Shown: positions 16,637-24,680 of the stretch, piece by piece | Layout: every line of letters begins with the position of its first letter | Position numbering within the stretch: position 1 is the first letter of the stretch | Made by a program: the position numbers and the translations under genes | Assembly: GCF_001439695.1 (NCBI RefSeq) | Contig: NZ_JYLL01000021.1 | Location: forward strand, 1-64,000 | Reading direction: 5' to 3' | DNA from: Pseudomonas veronii | GTDB taxonomy: Bacteria; Pseudomonadota; Gammaproteobacteria; Pseudomonadales; Pseudomonadaceae | Length of the DNA stretch: 64,000 nucleotides | Notes under the pieces: generated by a model | Databases searched by the model: none | What the model saw: the letters and a program-made list of their open reading frames with translations, nothing else | What the model was told of the DNA's origin: nothing

Positions 16637-17410
16637 CCAGAGTTTGCGAGTGACTACCACGATGGTATTTCCAGAAGGGGATGGATCGGTGTCGGCCAAC
16701 GTTATCTCAGCGCCCGCTCCCAAGCAACCGGGGATTAGTCGGCGCAGGTCATCAATTACCAGCGCGGGCGACTCTTCGGCGATCGGCCGACCGTGGTTAT
16801 AGCCGTAACTCAAGGCCACGCACTGCACGCCCGCCGCCTTGGCCGCCAGCACATCGCTACGCGAATCGCCGACAAACAACGACTGGGACGCCGGGATATT
16901 GGCCATTTTCATCACGAAAAACAGCGCCGCCGGGTCGGGTTTCTTCTGCGGCAAGGTATCGCCACCGATGATCCAGCGGAAATAACGACCGATTTTCATC
17001 TGGTCCAGCAACGGCGCGACGAAGCGCTCCGGCTTGTTGGTGATCAGGGCCATTTCCACGCCCTGCTTGCTCAGCCATTTGAGAGTGTCGCGCACGCCGG
17101 GGTACACCACGGTCAGTTCGTGGTGGTCTTCATAGGCGAGGTTGAACAATTCCAGGGCATGTTCGGCCTCGACATCATCGACCCCCTCGGCCTCGATGTG
17201 GTTGGCCAGCGCCCGGCGTACCAGTACCTGCGCACCGTTGCCGACCCATTTGCGCACCGACTCGATACCGACCGGCTTGCGCCCCAGCTTGAGCAGCATC
17301 TCGTCCACCGCCGCCGCCAGGTCCGGCACCGAGTCGATCAACGTACCGTCCAGATCGAACATCACCAGCCGTGGCAGTTTGCCGGGGAACAGCCGCTCGA
17401 AGCCGCTCAT
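16592..17410 (-). CDS. gph: Phosphoglycolate phosphatase
   Basis: HAD phosphatase that removes 2-phosphoglycolate, a product of DNA repair and metabolism. The 272-residue protein has the nucleophile motif MFDLDGTLIDS at residues 17-27, ITNKP as motif II, and FVGDSRSDVLAAKAAG as motifs III/IV. The C-terminal 40 residues extend past the HAD core and end in a basic, Trp-containing tail. The start overlaps the rpe stop by 4 bp, so rpe-gph are coupled. The tail may double as the trpE leader. Confidence 0.93.
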   Translation of the reverse strand: MSGFERLFPGKLPRLVMFDLDGTLIDSVPDLAAAVDEMLLKLGRKPVGIESVRKWVGNGAQVLVRRALANHIEAEGVDDVEAEHALELFNLAYEDHHELTVVYPGVRDTLKWLSKQGVEMALITNKPERFVAPLLDQMKIGRYFRWIIGGDTLPQKKPDPAALFFVMKMANIPASQSLFVGDSRSDVLAAKAAGVQCVALSYGYNHGRPIAEESPALVIDDLRRLIPGCLGAGAEITLADTDPSPSGNTIVVVTRKLWMKVIKALARWRWRA

Positions 17411-18081
17411 GGACGCGCCAGCGCCAGTTCCGCACGCATCTTGGCGATGACGTCCTGGTAGTTCGGCGCATTGAAGATCGCCGAGCCGGCGACAAAGGTG
17501 TCGGCGCCGGCGGCAGCGATTTCGCGGATATTGTTGACGTTGACCCCGCCGTCGATTTCCAGGCGGATCTCACGCCCCGAGGCATCGATCAGCGCACGGG
17601 CTTCGCGCAGCTTGTCGAGGGTGCCGGGGATGAACTTCTGCCCGCCGAAACCTGGGTTGACGCTCATCAGCAGCACCATGTCGACTTTGTCCATCACGTA
17701 CTTGAGCACGTCCAGCGGGGTGGCCGGGTTGAACACCAGGCCCGCCTTGCAGCCGCCTTCGCGGATCAGTTGCAGGGTGCGGTCGACGTGCAGCGAGGCT
17801 TCCGGGTGGAAGGTGATGTAAGTCGCGCCCGCTTCAATGAAGTCCCCGACGATGCGGTCTACCGGGCTGACCATCAGGTGCGCGTCGATCGGCGCGGTGA
17901 CACCGTACTTGCGCAACGCCGCGCAAACCATCGGGCCGATGGTCAGGTTGGGGACGTAGTGGTTGTCCATGACATCGAAGTGGACGAAGTCGGCACCGGC
18001 GGCCAACACGTTGTCCACTTCCTCACCCAGACGGGCGAAGTCGGCGGAGAGAATCGATGGAGCGATAACGAAGGGCTGCAT
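17407..18081 (-). CDS. rpe: Ribulose-phosphate 3-epimerase
   Basis: Interconverts ribulose-5-P and xylulose-5-P in the pentose phosphate pathway. The 224-residue TIM barrel has APSILSADFARLGEE at the N-terminus, HFDVMDNHYVPNLT (metal His and Asp), HLMV, MSVNPGFGGQ and IDGGV. The start at 18081 (MQPFVIAPS) is chosen because an upstream in-frame ATG adds 22 non-conserved residues. It is first of the rpe-gph-trpE run. Confidence 0.97.
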   Translation of the reverse strand: MQPFVIAPSILSADFARLGEEVDNVLAAGADFVHFDVMDNHYVPNLTIGPMVCAALRKYGVTAPIDAHLMVSPVDRIVGDFIEAGATYITFHPEASLHVDRTLQLIREGGCKAGLVFNPATPLDVLKYVMDKVDMVLLMSVNPGFGGQKFIPGTLDKLREARALIDASGREIRLEIDGGVNVNNIREIAAAGADTFVAGSAIFNAPNYQDVIAKMRAELALARP

Positions 18082-18092
18082 GACGCACCTTT

Positions 18093-18108
18093 TTTGAGCT
18101 AAATCACA
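18093..18108. promoter_or_regulatory. Vfr/CRP-like binding site before rpe
   Basis: On the minus strand TGTGATTTAGCTCAAA matches the CRP-type dyad TGTGA-N6-TCACA with one half-site perfect and the other 4 of 5, and fits most positions of the Vfr consensus. It lies between a candidate -10 box (TACAAT within TATACAAT, just upstream) and the rpe start, so binding would more likely block than activate. Confidence 0.4.
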
Positions 18109-18165
18109 ATGGCGCGCATTGTATACCTCATGCTTTGCCCAGCGCACCGTGACCTAACTCAACGG

Positions 18166-19314
18166 CTAGTACGCCGCCCGATAGATTTTCTCGATATCGG
18201 CAGCGCTGAGTTGGCGCGGATTGTTGCACATCAGGCGCTCGATACCCGCCGCTTCCACGGCCATCGCGGCGAGTGCGTCTTCGGGGATACCGAAGCTGCG
18301 CAGGCCCGATGGGATCTCCACCGCGGCGCACAGTCGCGTCATCGCCTCAACCGCCTGGTCGGCGGCGTCATTGATGCTCAGGCCGGTGACATTCACGCCC
18401 ATGGCCTGGGCAATGTCCTGCATGCGTTCGACACACGCCAGCTTGTTCCAGTGCATGACATACGGCAGCAACAGCGCATTGCTCACGCCATGGGCGATAT
18501 TGAAGCGCCCGCCCAGCGGATACGCCAACGCATGCACCGCGCCGACCCCGGCGTTACCGAACGCCATCCCGGCCATCAGGCTGGCGGTGGCCATGTCGTC
18601 GCGGGCCTGCAGGTTGGCCGGGTTGGCGTAAGCCTTGGGCAACGCCTTGGCAATCAGCTTGATCGCGCCGATGGCCAAGGCATCGGTAATCGGCGAGGCG
18701 TTCAGCGACAGGTAGGACTCAATGGCATGCACCAGCGCATCCACGCCACTGGCGGCGGTGACGCTGCGCGGGCAGGTCAGGGTCATCTGCGGGCTGATGA
18801 GTGCGACGTCCGGCAGCAGGAAGTCACTGACGATGCCCTTTTTCAGTTGCGCGGCCTTGTCGGAGAGGATCGCGACGTTGGTCACTTCCGAGCCGGTGCC
18901 GGCCGTCGTGGGAATGGCGATCAGCGGCGGGCCCTTGCGCGGCACCTGATCGACACCGAACAGGTCCGCCAGCGCGCCGTGGTATCCGGCATAGGCCGCC
19001 ACGCTCTTGGCGATATCGATCGCACTGCCGCCGCCCAGGCCGATCAGGCCGTCATGCCCGCCTTCGCGGTAGGCGCGCATGCAATCTTCGACAATGGCGA
19101 TTTCCGGGTCGGGCAGCACCCGGTCGAAGATCTCGTAAGAGCGCTCGCCCAAATGCGCCAGCGCCAGCGCCACGGTGCCGGACTTGACCAGCGCGGCATC
19201 GGTGACGATCAGCGGGTTGTCGACATCCAGCCGCGTCAACTCTGCGGCCAATTGCTCGATGGCGCCGGCGCCAGTCAACAGTTTGTGGGCGATCTTGAAT
19301 GAGGAAGTACTCAT
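18166..19314 (-). CDS. Iron-containing alcohol dehydrogenase (type III ADH)
   Basis: A 382-residue Fe-dependent alcohol dehydrogenase. NAD-binding GLGGGSAIDIAKS is near residue 93 and the metal-site pattern GAVHALAYPLGGRFNIAHGVSNA carries the conserved histidines. IPTTAGTGSE is the usual active-site turn. The start at 19314 (MSTSSFKIAHK) is preferred; an ATG 22 codons upstream reads through a non-conserved stretch. It lies downstream of agtD on the same strand, separated by a REP hairpin, and it is not present at this position in the PAO1 order I recall. Substrate unknown. Confidence 0.9.
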   Translation of the reverse strand: MSTSSFKIAHKLLTGAGAIEQLAAELTRLDVDNPLIVTDAALVKSGTVALALAHLGERSYEIFDRVLPDPEIAIVEDCMRAYREGGHDGLIGLGGGSAIDIAKSVAAYAGYHGALADLFGVDQVPRKGPPLIAIPTTAGTGSEVTNVAILSDKAAQLKKGIVSDFLLPDVALISPQMTLTCPRSVTAASGVDALVHAIESYLSLNASPITDALAIGAIKLIAKALPKAYANPANLQARDDMATASLMAGMAFGNAGVGAVHALAYPLGGRFNIAHGVSNALLLPYVMHWNKLACVERMQDIAQAMGVNVTGLSINDAADQAVEAMTRLCAAVEIPSGLRSFGIPEDALAAMAVEAAGIERLMCNNPRQLSAADIEKIYRAAY

Positions 19315-19408
19315 GTGCGCGGCCTCTTGTCGATTGTGGGCTGGCACAAGAGTAGCTGACGGAGATCGGTTGTCTTCCATTCAACAGCTGAATGGTCACA
19401 GAACCGAT

Positions 19409-19436
19409 TGTGGGAGGGGGCTTGCCCCCTCCCACA
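19409..19436. repeat. Single REP palindrome after agtD
   Basis: A near-perfect 28 bp palindrome (arms TGTGGGAGGGGGC and GCCCCCTCCCACA) that ends one base before the agtD stop codon complement. On the transcript it forms a strong hairpin, likely protecting the agt mRNA 3' end or cutting transcription into the alcohol dehydrogenase gene. Confidence 0.9.
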
Positions 19437-19437
19437 T

Positions 19438-20262
19438 TTAGACCTGGGCGGTGCGCAACTTCTCGCTACGGCCGCGCAGCCATTCCAGGGTCAGCAGCAG
19501 CAACACCGAGAAAGCAATCAGCAAGGTCGCCGCGGCGGCAATCGTCGGGCTGAGGTTTTCGCGGATACCGCTGAACATCTGGCGCGGCAGGGTCGCTTGC
19601 TCGGGGCCGGCGAGGAACAGCGTCACCACCACTTCGTCGAACGAGGTGGCAAACGCGAACAGCGCCCCGGAAATCACCCCCGGCGCGATCAGCGGCAAGG
19701 TCACCCGGCGAAATGCGGTCAACGGCGATGCCCCCAGGCTGGCCGCTGCCCGCACCAGGTTATGGTTGAAACCCTGCAAGGTCGCGGACACCGTGATGAT
19801 CACAAACGGCACGCCCAACACGGCATGGACCACGATCAGCGAAAAGAAACTGTTACCCAGCCCCAGCGGCGCGAAGAACAGGTAACTGGCCACGCCGATG
19901 ATCACCACCGGCACCACCATCGGCGAAATCACCAGGGCCATCACCAGCGCCTTACCGGGGAAATGCCCACGGGTCAGGCCGATCGCCGCCAACGTGCCGA
20001 ACACCATGGCCAGCACGGTGGCCGCCGGGGCGACGATGACGCTGTTCTTCAGCGCCCGCATCCATTCGGCCGAGGCGAAAAAGTCCTGGTACCAGTGCAG
20101 CGAGAAGCCTTGCAGCGGGTACACCAGGAAGCTGCCGCTGTTGAACGACAGCGGGATGATCACCAGCACAGGCAGAATCAGGAACAGCAGGATCAAGCCG
20201 CAGAGGATCCGCAAGCTGTAGAACCACACCCGCTCCACGGGCGACATATAAGGGCTCAGCAT
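19438..20262 (-). CDS. agtD: ABC transporter inner-membrane permease (PotC-like, AgtD)
   Basis: A 274-residue permease of the polyamine/opine-type ABC importers with six hydrophobic helices. The EAA-type loop is RAAASLGASPLTAFRRVTLP near residue 170. By order (ATPase, binding protein, permease, permease, then rpe-gph-trpE) it matches agtD of P. aeruginosa, whose system takes up 5-aminovalerate and GABA. It starts 12 bp after agtC. The symbol rests on synteny as I remember it. Confidence 0.75.
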   Translation of the reverse strand: MLSPYMSPVERVWFYSLRILCGLILLFLILPVLVIIPLSFNSGSFLVYPLQGFSLHWYQDFFASAEWMRALKNSVIVAPAATVLAMVFGTLAAIGLTRGHFPGKALVMALVISPMVVPVVIIGVASYLFFAPLGLGNSFFSLIVVHAVLGVPFVIITVSATLQGFNHNLVRAAASLGASPLTAFRRVTLPLIAPGVISGALFAFATSFDEVVVTLFLAGPEQATLPRQMFSGIRENLSPTIAAAATLLIAFSVLLLLTLEWLRGRSEKLRTAQV

Positions 20263-20274
20263 CGCAAGGTCTCC

Positions 20275-21522
20275 TTAGCTCAGGCGCAGGCGGCTGGCGC
20301 CCACCAGCCGGTTGTAGATCAGGTACAGCAGCACGGTGGCCAGCAGCAGCAAGCCGCCCAACGCGGTCGCCATGCCCCAGTTGATGCTGGTGTTGGTGTA
20401 GAAGGCCACGAAGTAGCTGACCATCTGGTCGTTCGGGCTGCCCAGCAAGGCTGGGGTGATGTAGTAACCAATCGCCAGGATGAACACCAGCAGGCAGCCT
20501 GCGCCCACACCGGCGTAGGTTTGCGGGAAGTACACGCGCCAGAAGCTGGCGAATGGGTGACAGCCCAGGGAAATCGCAGCGCGCATGTAGGTCGGCGAGA
20601 TGCCTTTCATCACGCTGTAGATCGGCAGAATCATGAACGGCAGCAGGATATGCACCATGGAGATGTAGACCCCGGTGCGGTTGAACACCAGCTCCAGCGG
20701 CTTATCGATCAGGCCCATGCCCATCAGCGCGCTGTTGATCAGGCCACCGGACTGCAGCAGCACGATCCACGCCGCCACGCGCACCAGGATCGAGGTCCAG
20801 AACGGCAGCAGCACCAGAATCATCAGCAGGTTGCTTTGCCGTGCCGGCAGGTTCGCCAGCAGGTAGGCCAGCGGATAGGCCAACAGCAGGCAGACAAAAG
20901 TGATCACCAGGCCCATCCAGAAGGTGCGGGCGAAGATGTCCAGGTAGATCGCCTGGTCCGGCGTGGCCGGGGCCACTTCGCCGAGGTCGTCGATGCGGTG
21001 ATCGACGGCCGCCAGCAGATAGTACGGCGTCAGGCTGCTGGTATTGCGCCGGATCGCCTGCCAGTACGCCGGGTCGCCCCAGCGTTCGTCGAGGGTTTCC
21101 AACGCTTCTTTATAAGAGGCCGGCGCTTCGGTAAACGGCAGCGCCCGCGCGGTTTTGGTCAGCAGGCTGCGATAGCCGGCCAGTTCCATGTTCAAGCGTT
21201 TCGACAGATCGCCGAGGGTCTGGTTCTTGCGCGCTTCGCCAAGGTCTTCGCTGAGCGCCTGGTACACCGGCTCGCCAGGCAAGCCGCGACCGTCCCAGGT
21301 CTTCACCGCCACCACCGTGCGCGGCAGGCCGCCCACGACTTCCGGGTTGCCGACACTTTTGTACAACAGCGCAACGATCGGCACCAGGAACACCAGCAGC
21401 AAAAACAGCACCAGCGGCGCAATCAAGGCCTGGGCCTTCCAGCGATTAAGCCGCTCGGCACGCGCCAGGCGCTGCTTGAGGGTGGGGCTGTTGACCTCGG
21501 TCGAGGGAACGGCGATGGCCAT
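20275..21522 (-). CDS. agtC: ABC transporter inner-membrane permease (PotB-like, AgtC)
   Basis: A 415-residue permease, longer than the usual 280-310. The first helix (about residues 28-50) is followed by a periplasmic insert of roughly 140 residues, then five more helices. The EAA loop is MRAAISLGCHPFASFWRVYF. This long-loop form is common in Pseudomonas polyamine-type permeases. The start at 21522 (MAIAVPSTEV) is preferred; an in-frame ATG 27 codons upstream would read through the REP element. It follows agtB with a REP hairpin in the gap. Confidence 0.78.
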   Translation of the reverse strand: MAIAVPSTEVNSPTLKQRLARAERLNRWKAQALIAPLVLFLLLVFLVPIVALLYKSVGNPEVVGGLPRTVVAVKTWDGRGLPGEPVYQALSEDLGEARKNQTLGDLSKRLNMELAGYRSLLTKTARALPFTEAPASYKEALETLDERWGDPAYWQAIRRNTSSLTPYYLLAAVDHRIDDLGEVAPATPDQAIYLDIFARTFWMGLVITFVCLLLAYPLAYLLANLPARQSNLLMILVLLPFWTSILVRVAAWIVLLQSGGLINSALMGMGLIDKPLELVFNRTGVYISMVHILLPFMILPIYSVMKGISPTYMRAAISLGCHPFASFWRVYFPQTYAGVGAGCLLVFILAIGYYITPALLGSPNDQMVSYFVAFYTNTSINWGMATALGGLLLLATVLLYLIYNRLVGASRLRLS

Positions 21523-21576
21523 GGCTAACTCCGAAACTTGAAAATGAATGCACTCTGCCAAACGCAGCAGATCCCC

Positions 21577-21604
21577 TGTGAGAGGGGGCAAGCCCCCTCC
21601 CACA
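21577..21604. repeat. REP palindrome between agtB and agtC
   Basis: TGTGAGAGGGGGC and GCCCCCTCCCACA arms form a hairpin with one mismatch, 5 bp past the agtB stop. The position, directly after the binding-protein gene of an ABC operon, is like the malE-malF REP of E. coli, which keeps the binding protein in excess. Confidence 0.88.
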
Positions 21605-21609
21605 TGGAG

Positions 21610-22650
21610 TTACTTGGCAGCCCAGGAATTGAAGCGCTGCTCAAGTTGCTCGCCGTTATCCGCCCAGAAGCTCACATCGATCTGCACCTGGTTGGCGATG
21701 TTCTCAGGCGTGGTCGGCATGTCTTTGAGCACGTCCTTGGCCAGCAACGGTACGGCTTGGGTGTTGGCCGGGCCGTAAGCGATGTTTTCCGAGTAGATCT
21801 TCTGCTGCTGCGGCTGCACCGAGAAGGCGATGAACTTCTTCGCCGCTTCTGCGCGATCCTTGGCCAGGCCTTTTGGAATAGCCCACGCGTCGAAGTCGTA
21901 GATGCCACCGTTCCAGACCACTTTCAGGTTGCTCTCTTTCTGTACGGCAGCGATGCGACCGTTGTAGGCCGAGCTCATCACTACGTCACCCGAGGCGAGG
22001 TACTGCGGCGGTTGCGCGCCGGCTTCCCACCACTGGATCGACGGCTTGAGTTCGTCGAGCTTTTTGAACGCACGGTCCTGGCCGTCTTTGCCGGCCAGCA
22101 CTTTGTACACATCCTTCGGCGCCACGCCGTCAGCCATCAACGCGAATTCGAGGGTGTATTTGGCACCCTTGCGCAGGCCGCGCTTGCCAGGGAATTTCTT
22201 GGTGTCCCAGAAGTCCGCCCAACTGGTCGGCGCGCTGCTCAGCTTGTCAGCGTTGTAGGCGAGTACGGTCGACCACACGAAGAAGCCCACGCCGCATGGC
22301 TGGATCGCGCCTTTGACGTAGTCAGCGCTGTTGCCGAACAGTTTCGGGTCCAGCGGCTCGAACATGTCTTCGTCGCAACCACGGGACAGTTCCGGCGACT
22401 CCACTTCCACCAGGTCCCAGGACACGCTCTTGGTGTCGACCATGGCTTTGATCTTGGCCATCTCACCGTTGTACTCGCCGGCGACGATTTTGCCGTTGCC
22501 CGCACTTTCCCACGGTGCATAGAAAGCCTTGACCTGTGCGGCCTTGTTCGCGCCACCAAAGGACACGACCGTCAGATCCGGGCCAGCCATGGCCTGGGTC
22601 GCGCCGATCAAGCCGATCGCCAGTGCGGAATACTTAAGGGATCTCAACAT
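21610..22650 (-). CDS. agtB: ABC transporter periplasmic binding protein (PotD/PotF-like, AgtB)
   Basis: A 346-residue type 2 periplasmic binding protein of the spermidine/putrescine family. A Sec signal peptide (MLRSLKYSALAIGLIGATQA) ends in the site AMA-G near residue 22. Cys in RGCDEDMFEPL and IQPCGVGFF may form a disulfide. The start at 22650 has GGAGAG in front. By synteny this is agtB; its ligand in P. aeruginosa is a 4- or 5-carbon omega-amino acid. Confidence 0.8.
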   Translation of the reverse strand: MLRSLKYSALAIGLIGATQAMAGPDLTVVSFGGANKAAQVKAFYAPWESAGNGKIVAGEYNGEMAKIKAMVDTKSVSWDLVEVESPELSRGCDEDMFEPLDPKLFGNSADYVKGAIQPCGVGFFVWSTVLAYNADKLSSAPTSWADFWDTKKFPGKRGLRKGAKYTLEFALMADGVAPKDVYKVLAGKDGQDRAFKKLDELKPSIQWWEAGAQPPQYLASGDVVMSSAYNGRIAAVQKESNLKVVWNGGIYDFDAWAIPKGLAKDRAEAAKKFIAFSVQPQQQKIYSENIAYGPANTQAVPLLAKDVLKDMPTTPENIANQVQIDVSFWADNGEQLEQRFNSWAAK

Positions 22651-22694
22651 TGTTGTTCTCTCCACGTGCAGGGTTGGTGAAGCCATGGGGGCGA

Positions 22695-23807
22695 TTATTT
22701 CGCCTCTAGAAGTGGGTCGAGTGCGCGAACGTGCTCGACTTGCCAGCCAATCGGTACCACGTCGCCGACCGCCAGTGCCGGGTCCAGCTCGGCGATCGGT
22801 TGTTTCACAAAAAAATCGGTCATGCCGCAGACTTCCAGGCGCACGCGCACGTGGTCGCCCAGGTAGACAAATTCCGCTACTCGCCCAGAGAAGCGGTTCA
22901 CGCAACGTTCGCTGGAGCCATTGAGGCTGACGCGCTCAGGCCGCACCGACAAGGTCACCGGGCCGCCAACCTGGCCGACGTTCACCGCCAGTGCCTCGAC
23001 TTTCTCGCCGCGCGCCAGTTCCACCACGCAGCGGTCGCCGGTGTGGCTGTGCAGGCGACCGTTGAGGCGGTTGTTTTCGCCGATGAAGTTGGCGACGAAG
23101 GTATTTTTCGGCTCTTCGTACAGGGTACGTGGCGCCGCAATCTGCTGGATCTCGCCCTGATGGAACACGGCCACCCGGTCGGACATGGTCAAGGCTTCGC
23201 CCTGGTCGTGGGTCACATACACCACGGTCACGCCGAGGCGTTGGTGCAGGTGCTTGATCTCCATCTGCATGTGTTCGCGCAATTGCTTGTCGAGGGCGCC
23301 GAGGGGTTCGTCCATCAGCACCAGCTGCGGTTCGAACACCAGCGCCCGGGCCAATGCCACACGCTGTTGCTGGCCGCCGGAGAGTTGCGCCGGGTAGCGT
23401 TGGGCGAAGGCGTCGAGCTGGACCATGCTCAGCACGCGCTTGACCCGCTCGCTGATATCGGTCTTGCTCAACCCTCGCACCGACAGGGGAAACGCCAGGT
23501 TCTCGGCCACGGTCATGTGCGGGAACAACGCGTAGTTCTGGAACACCATGCCGATATCGCGCTTGTGCGGCGGCACGTGGTTGATGGCACGCCCGGCCAG
23601 CTGGATTTCGCCGGCAGTCGGCGTTTCGAAGCCGGCCAGCATCATCAGGCTGGTGGTCTTACCCGAACCCGACGGCCCTAGCAGGGTGAGGAACTCGCCC
23701 TTGCGAATCTCCAGGTTGAGGTCTTTGACGATCAGGTTCTCGCCGTCGTAGCTCTTCTGCACGCCACGAAAGCTGACCAGCACATCATTTGAATCCGCCT
23801 CGCTCAT
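22695..23807 (-). CDS. agtA: ABC transporter ATP-binding protein (PotA-like, AgtA)
   Basis: The 370-residue ATPase that drives the importer. Walker A GPSGSGKTT, signature LSGGQQQR and Walker B LVLMDEPLGALD are all present, and the C-terminal 110 residues form the TOBE domain typical of MalK/PotA-type subunits. The start at 23807 (MSEADSNDV) is preferred over an in-frame ATG 12 codons upstream. It is first in agtABCD, with the response-regulator gene just upstream and a dyad in the gap. Confidence 0.82.
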   Translation of the reverse strand: MSEADSNDVLVSFRGVQKSYDGENLIVKDLNLEIRKGEFLTLLGPSGSGKTTSLMMLAGFETPTAGEIQLAGRAINHVPPHKRDIGMVFQNYALFPHMTVAENLAFPLSVRGLSKTDISERVKRVLSMVQLDAFAQRYPAQLSGGQQQRVALARALVFEPQLVLMDEPLGALDKQLREHMQMEIKHLHQRLGVTVVYVTHDQGEALTMSDRVAVFHQGEIQQIAAPRTLYEEPKNTFVANFIGENNRLNGRLHSHTGDRCVVELARGEKVEALAVNVGQVGGPVTLSVRPERVSLNGSSERCVNRFSGRVAEFVYLGDHVRVRLEVCGMTDFFVKQPIAELDPALAVGDVVPIGWQVEHVRALDPLLEAK

Positions 23808-23916
23808 ACCCGCACCTTTGTATTTTGGACTGCTGTGGCACAAGCGTAGTCCAGGGGCGGGGCCCCGGAAATCGGGGGCCAGGAGAGAATCACATCAGCC
23901 GGATGGAAGGTTGGGG

Positions 23917-23932
23917 GTAGGGAACGCCCTAC
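23917..23932. promoter_or_regulatory. Perfect dyad, candidate AgtR operator for agtABCD
   Basis: GTAGGGaacgCCCTAC: two perfect 6 bp half-sites with a 4 bp spacer, in the 225 bp gap between agtR and agtA and 110 bp before the agtA start. NarL/LuxR-family response regulators bind such short inverted repeats. No -10/-35 pair near it is convincing. A second GGCCCC/GGGGCC dyad lies at 23861-23880. Confidence 0.5.
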
Positions 23933-24032
23933 AGCGATGACGGGGATAGAACAGCGCCGCTATGAGCGCCAGCCTGCAAGCGCCGAGAACGGGCAAATGG
24001 CGCCCTGAAGGAGGTCGCAAACAGGCATGTCG

Positions 24033-24662
24033 TCAGAGCAGCTTGTGCTCCATGGCGTACTTCACCAGTTCGGCCAGGGAGGTGATGTTGAGCTTTTGCA
24101 TCAGGCGTGCCTTATGGGTGCTGATGGTCTTGCTGCTCAACGCCAGTTGCTGGGCGATGTCGTTGACGTTGGCGCCCTGGGCCAGGCGTTCGAACACCGA
24201 GAACTCGCGTTCCGACAGCAGCGAATGCAAAGGTCGCGAATCGGTCAGGCCGACCTCGAAGACCATGCGATCGGCCAGGTCCGGGTCGATATAGCGCCCG
24301 CCAGCCGCGACCTTGCGAATCGCCATCAAGAGCAGGGCCGGGTCGCTGTCCTTGGTGGCATAACCGGCCGCGCCTACCTTCAGGGCCCGCGCGGCCATCT
24401 GCGCTTCATCGTGCATCGACAGCACCAGGATCGCCGGCGGATTGCTCAGCGCACGAATCCGCGCGATGGCTTCCAGGCCGTTGACGCCAGGCATCGAGAT
24501 ATCCAGCAACACCACCTCGCAAGGCACATGGCGCAAGGTCTCCAGCAACTGCTCGCCATTGCCCGCCTCGCCCACCACCAGCAAGTCTTTGGCCAGGCCG
24601 ATCAATTGCTTGATGCCTTCACGCACGATGGTGTGGTCTTCGGCTACCAGTACACGGATCAC
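24033..24662 (-). CDS. agtR: LuxR/NarL-family response regulator (AgtR-like)
   Basis: A 209-residue two-component regulator. The receiver domain has acidic AEDH at the N-terminus, the phospho-acceptor Asp54 in LLDISMPGV, and a conserved Lys after VGAAGYATK. The C-terminal GerE helix-turn-helix is NVNDIAQQLALSSKTISTHK. Translation starts at GTG with GAGGAAA upstream. It follows the sensor gene by 18 bp. In P. aeruginosa the pair at this place induces agtABCD in response to 5-aminovalerate. Confidence 0.8.
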   Translation of the reverse strand: MIRVLVAEDHTIVREGIKQLIGLAKDLLVVGEAGNGEQLLETLRHVPCEVVLLDISMPGVNGLEAIARIRALSNPPAILVLSMHDEAQMAARALKVGAAGYATKDSDPALLLMAIRKVAAGGRYIDPDLADRMVFEVGLTDSRPLHSLLSEREFSVFERLAQGANVNDIAQQLALSSKTISTHKARLMQKLNITSLAELVKYAMEHKLL

Positions 24663-24680
24663 AGGGGTTTCCTCTTATTG

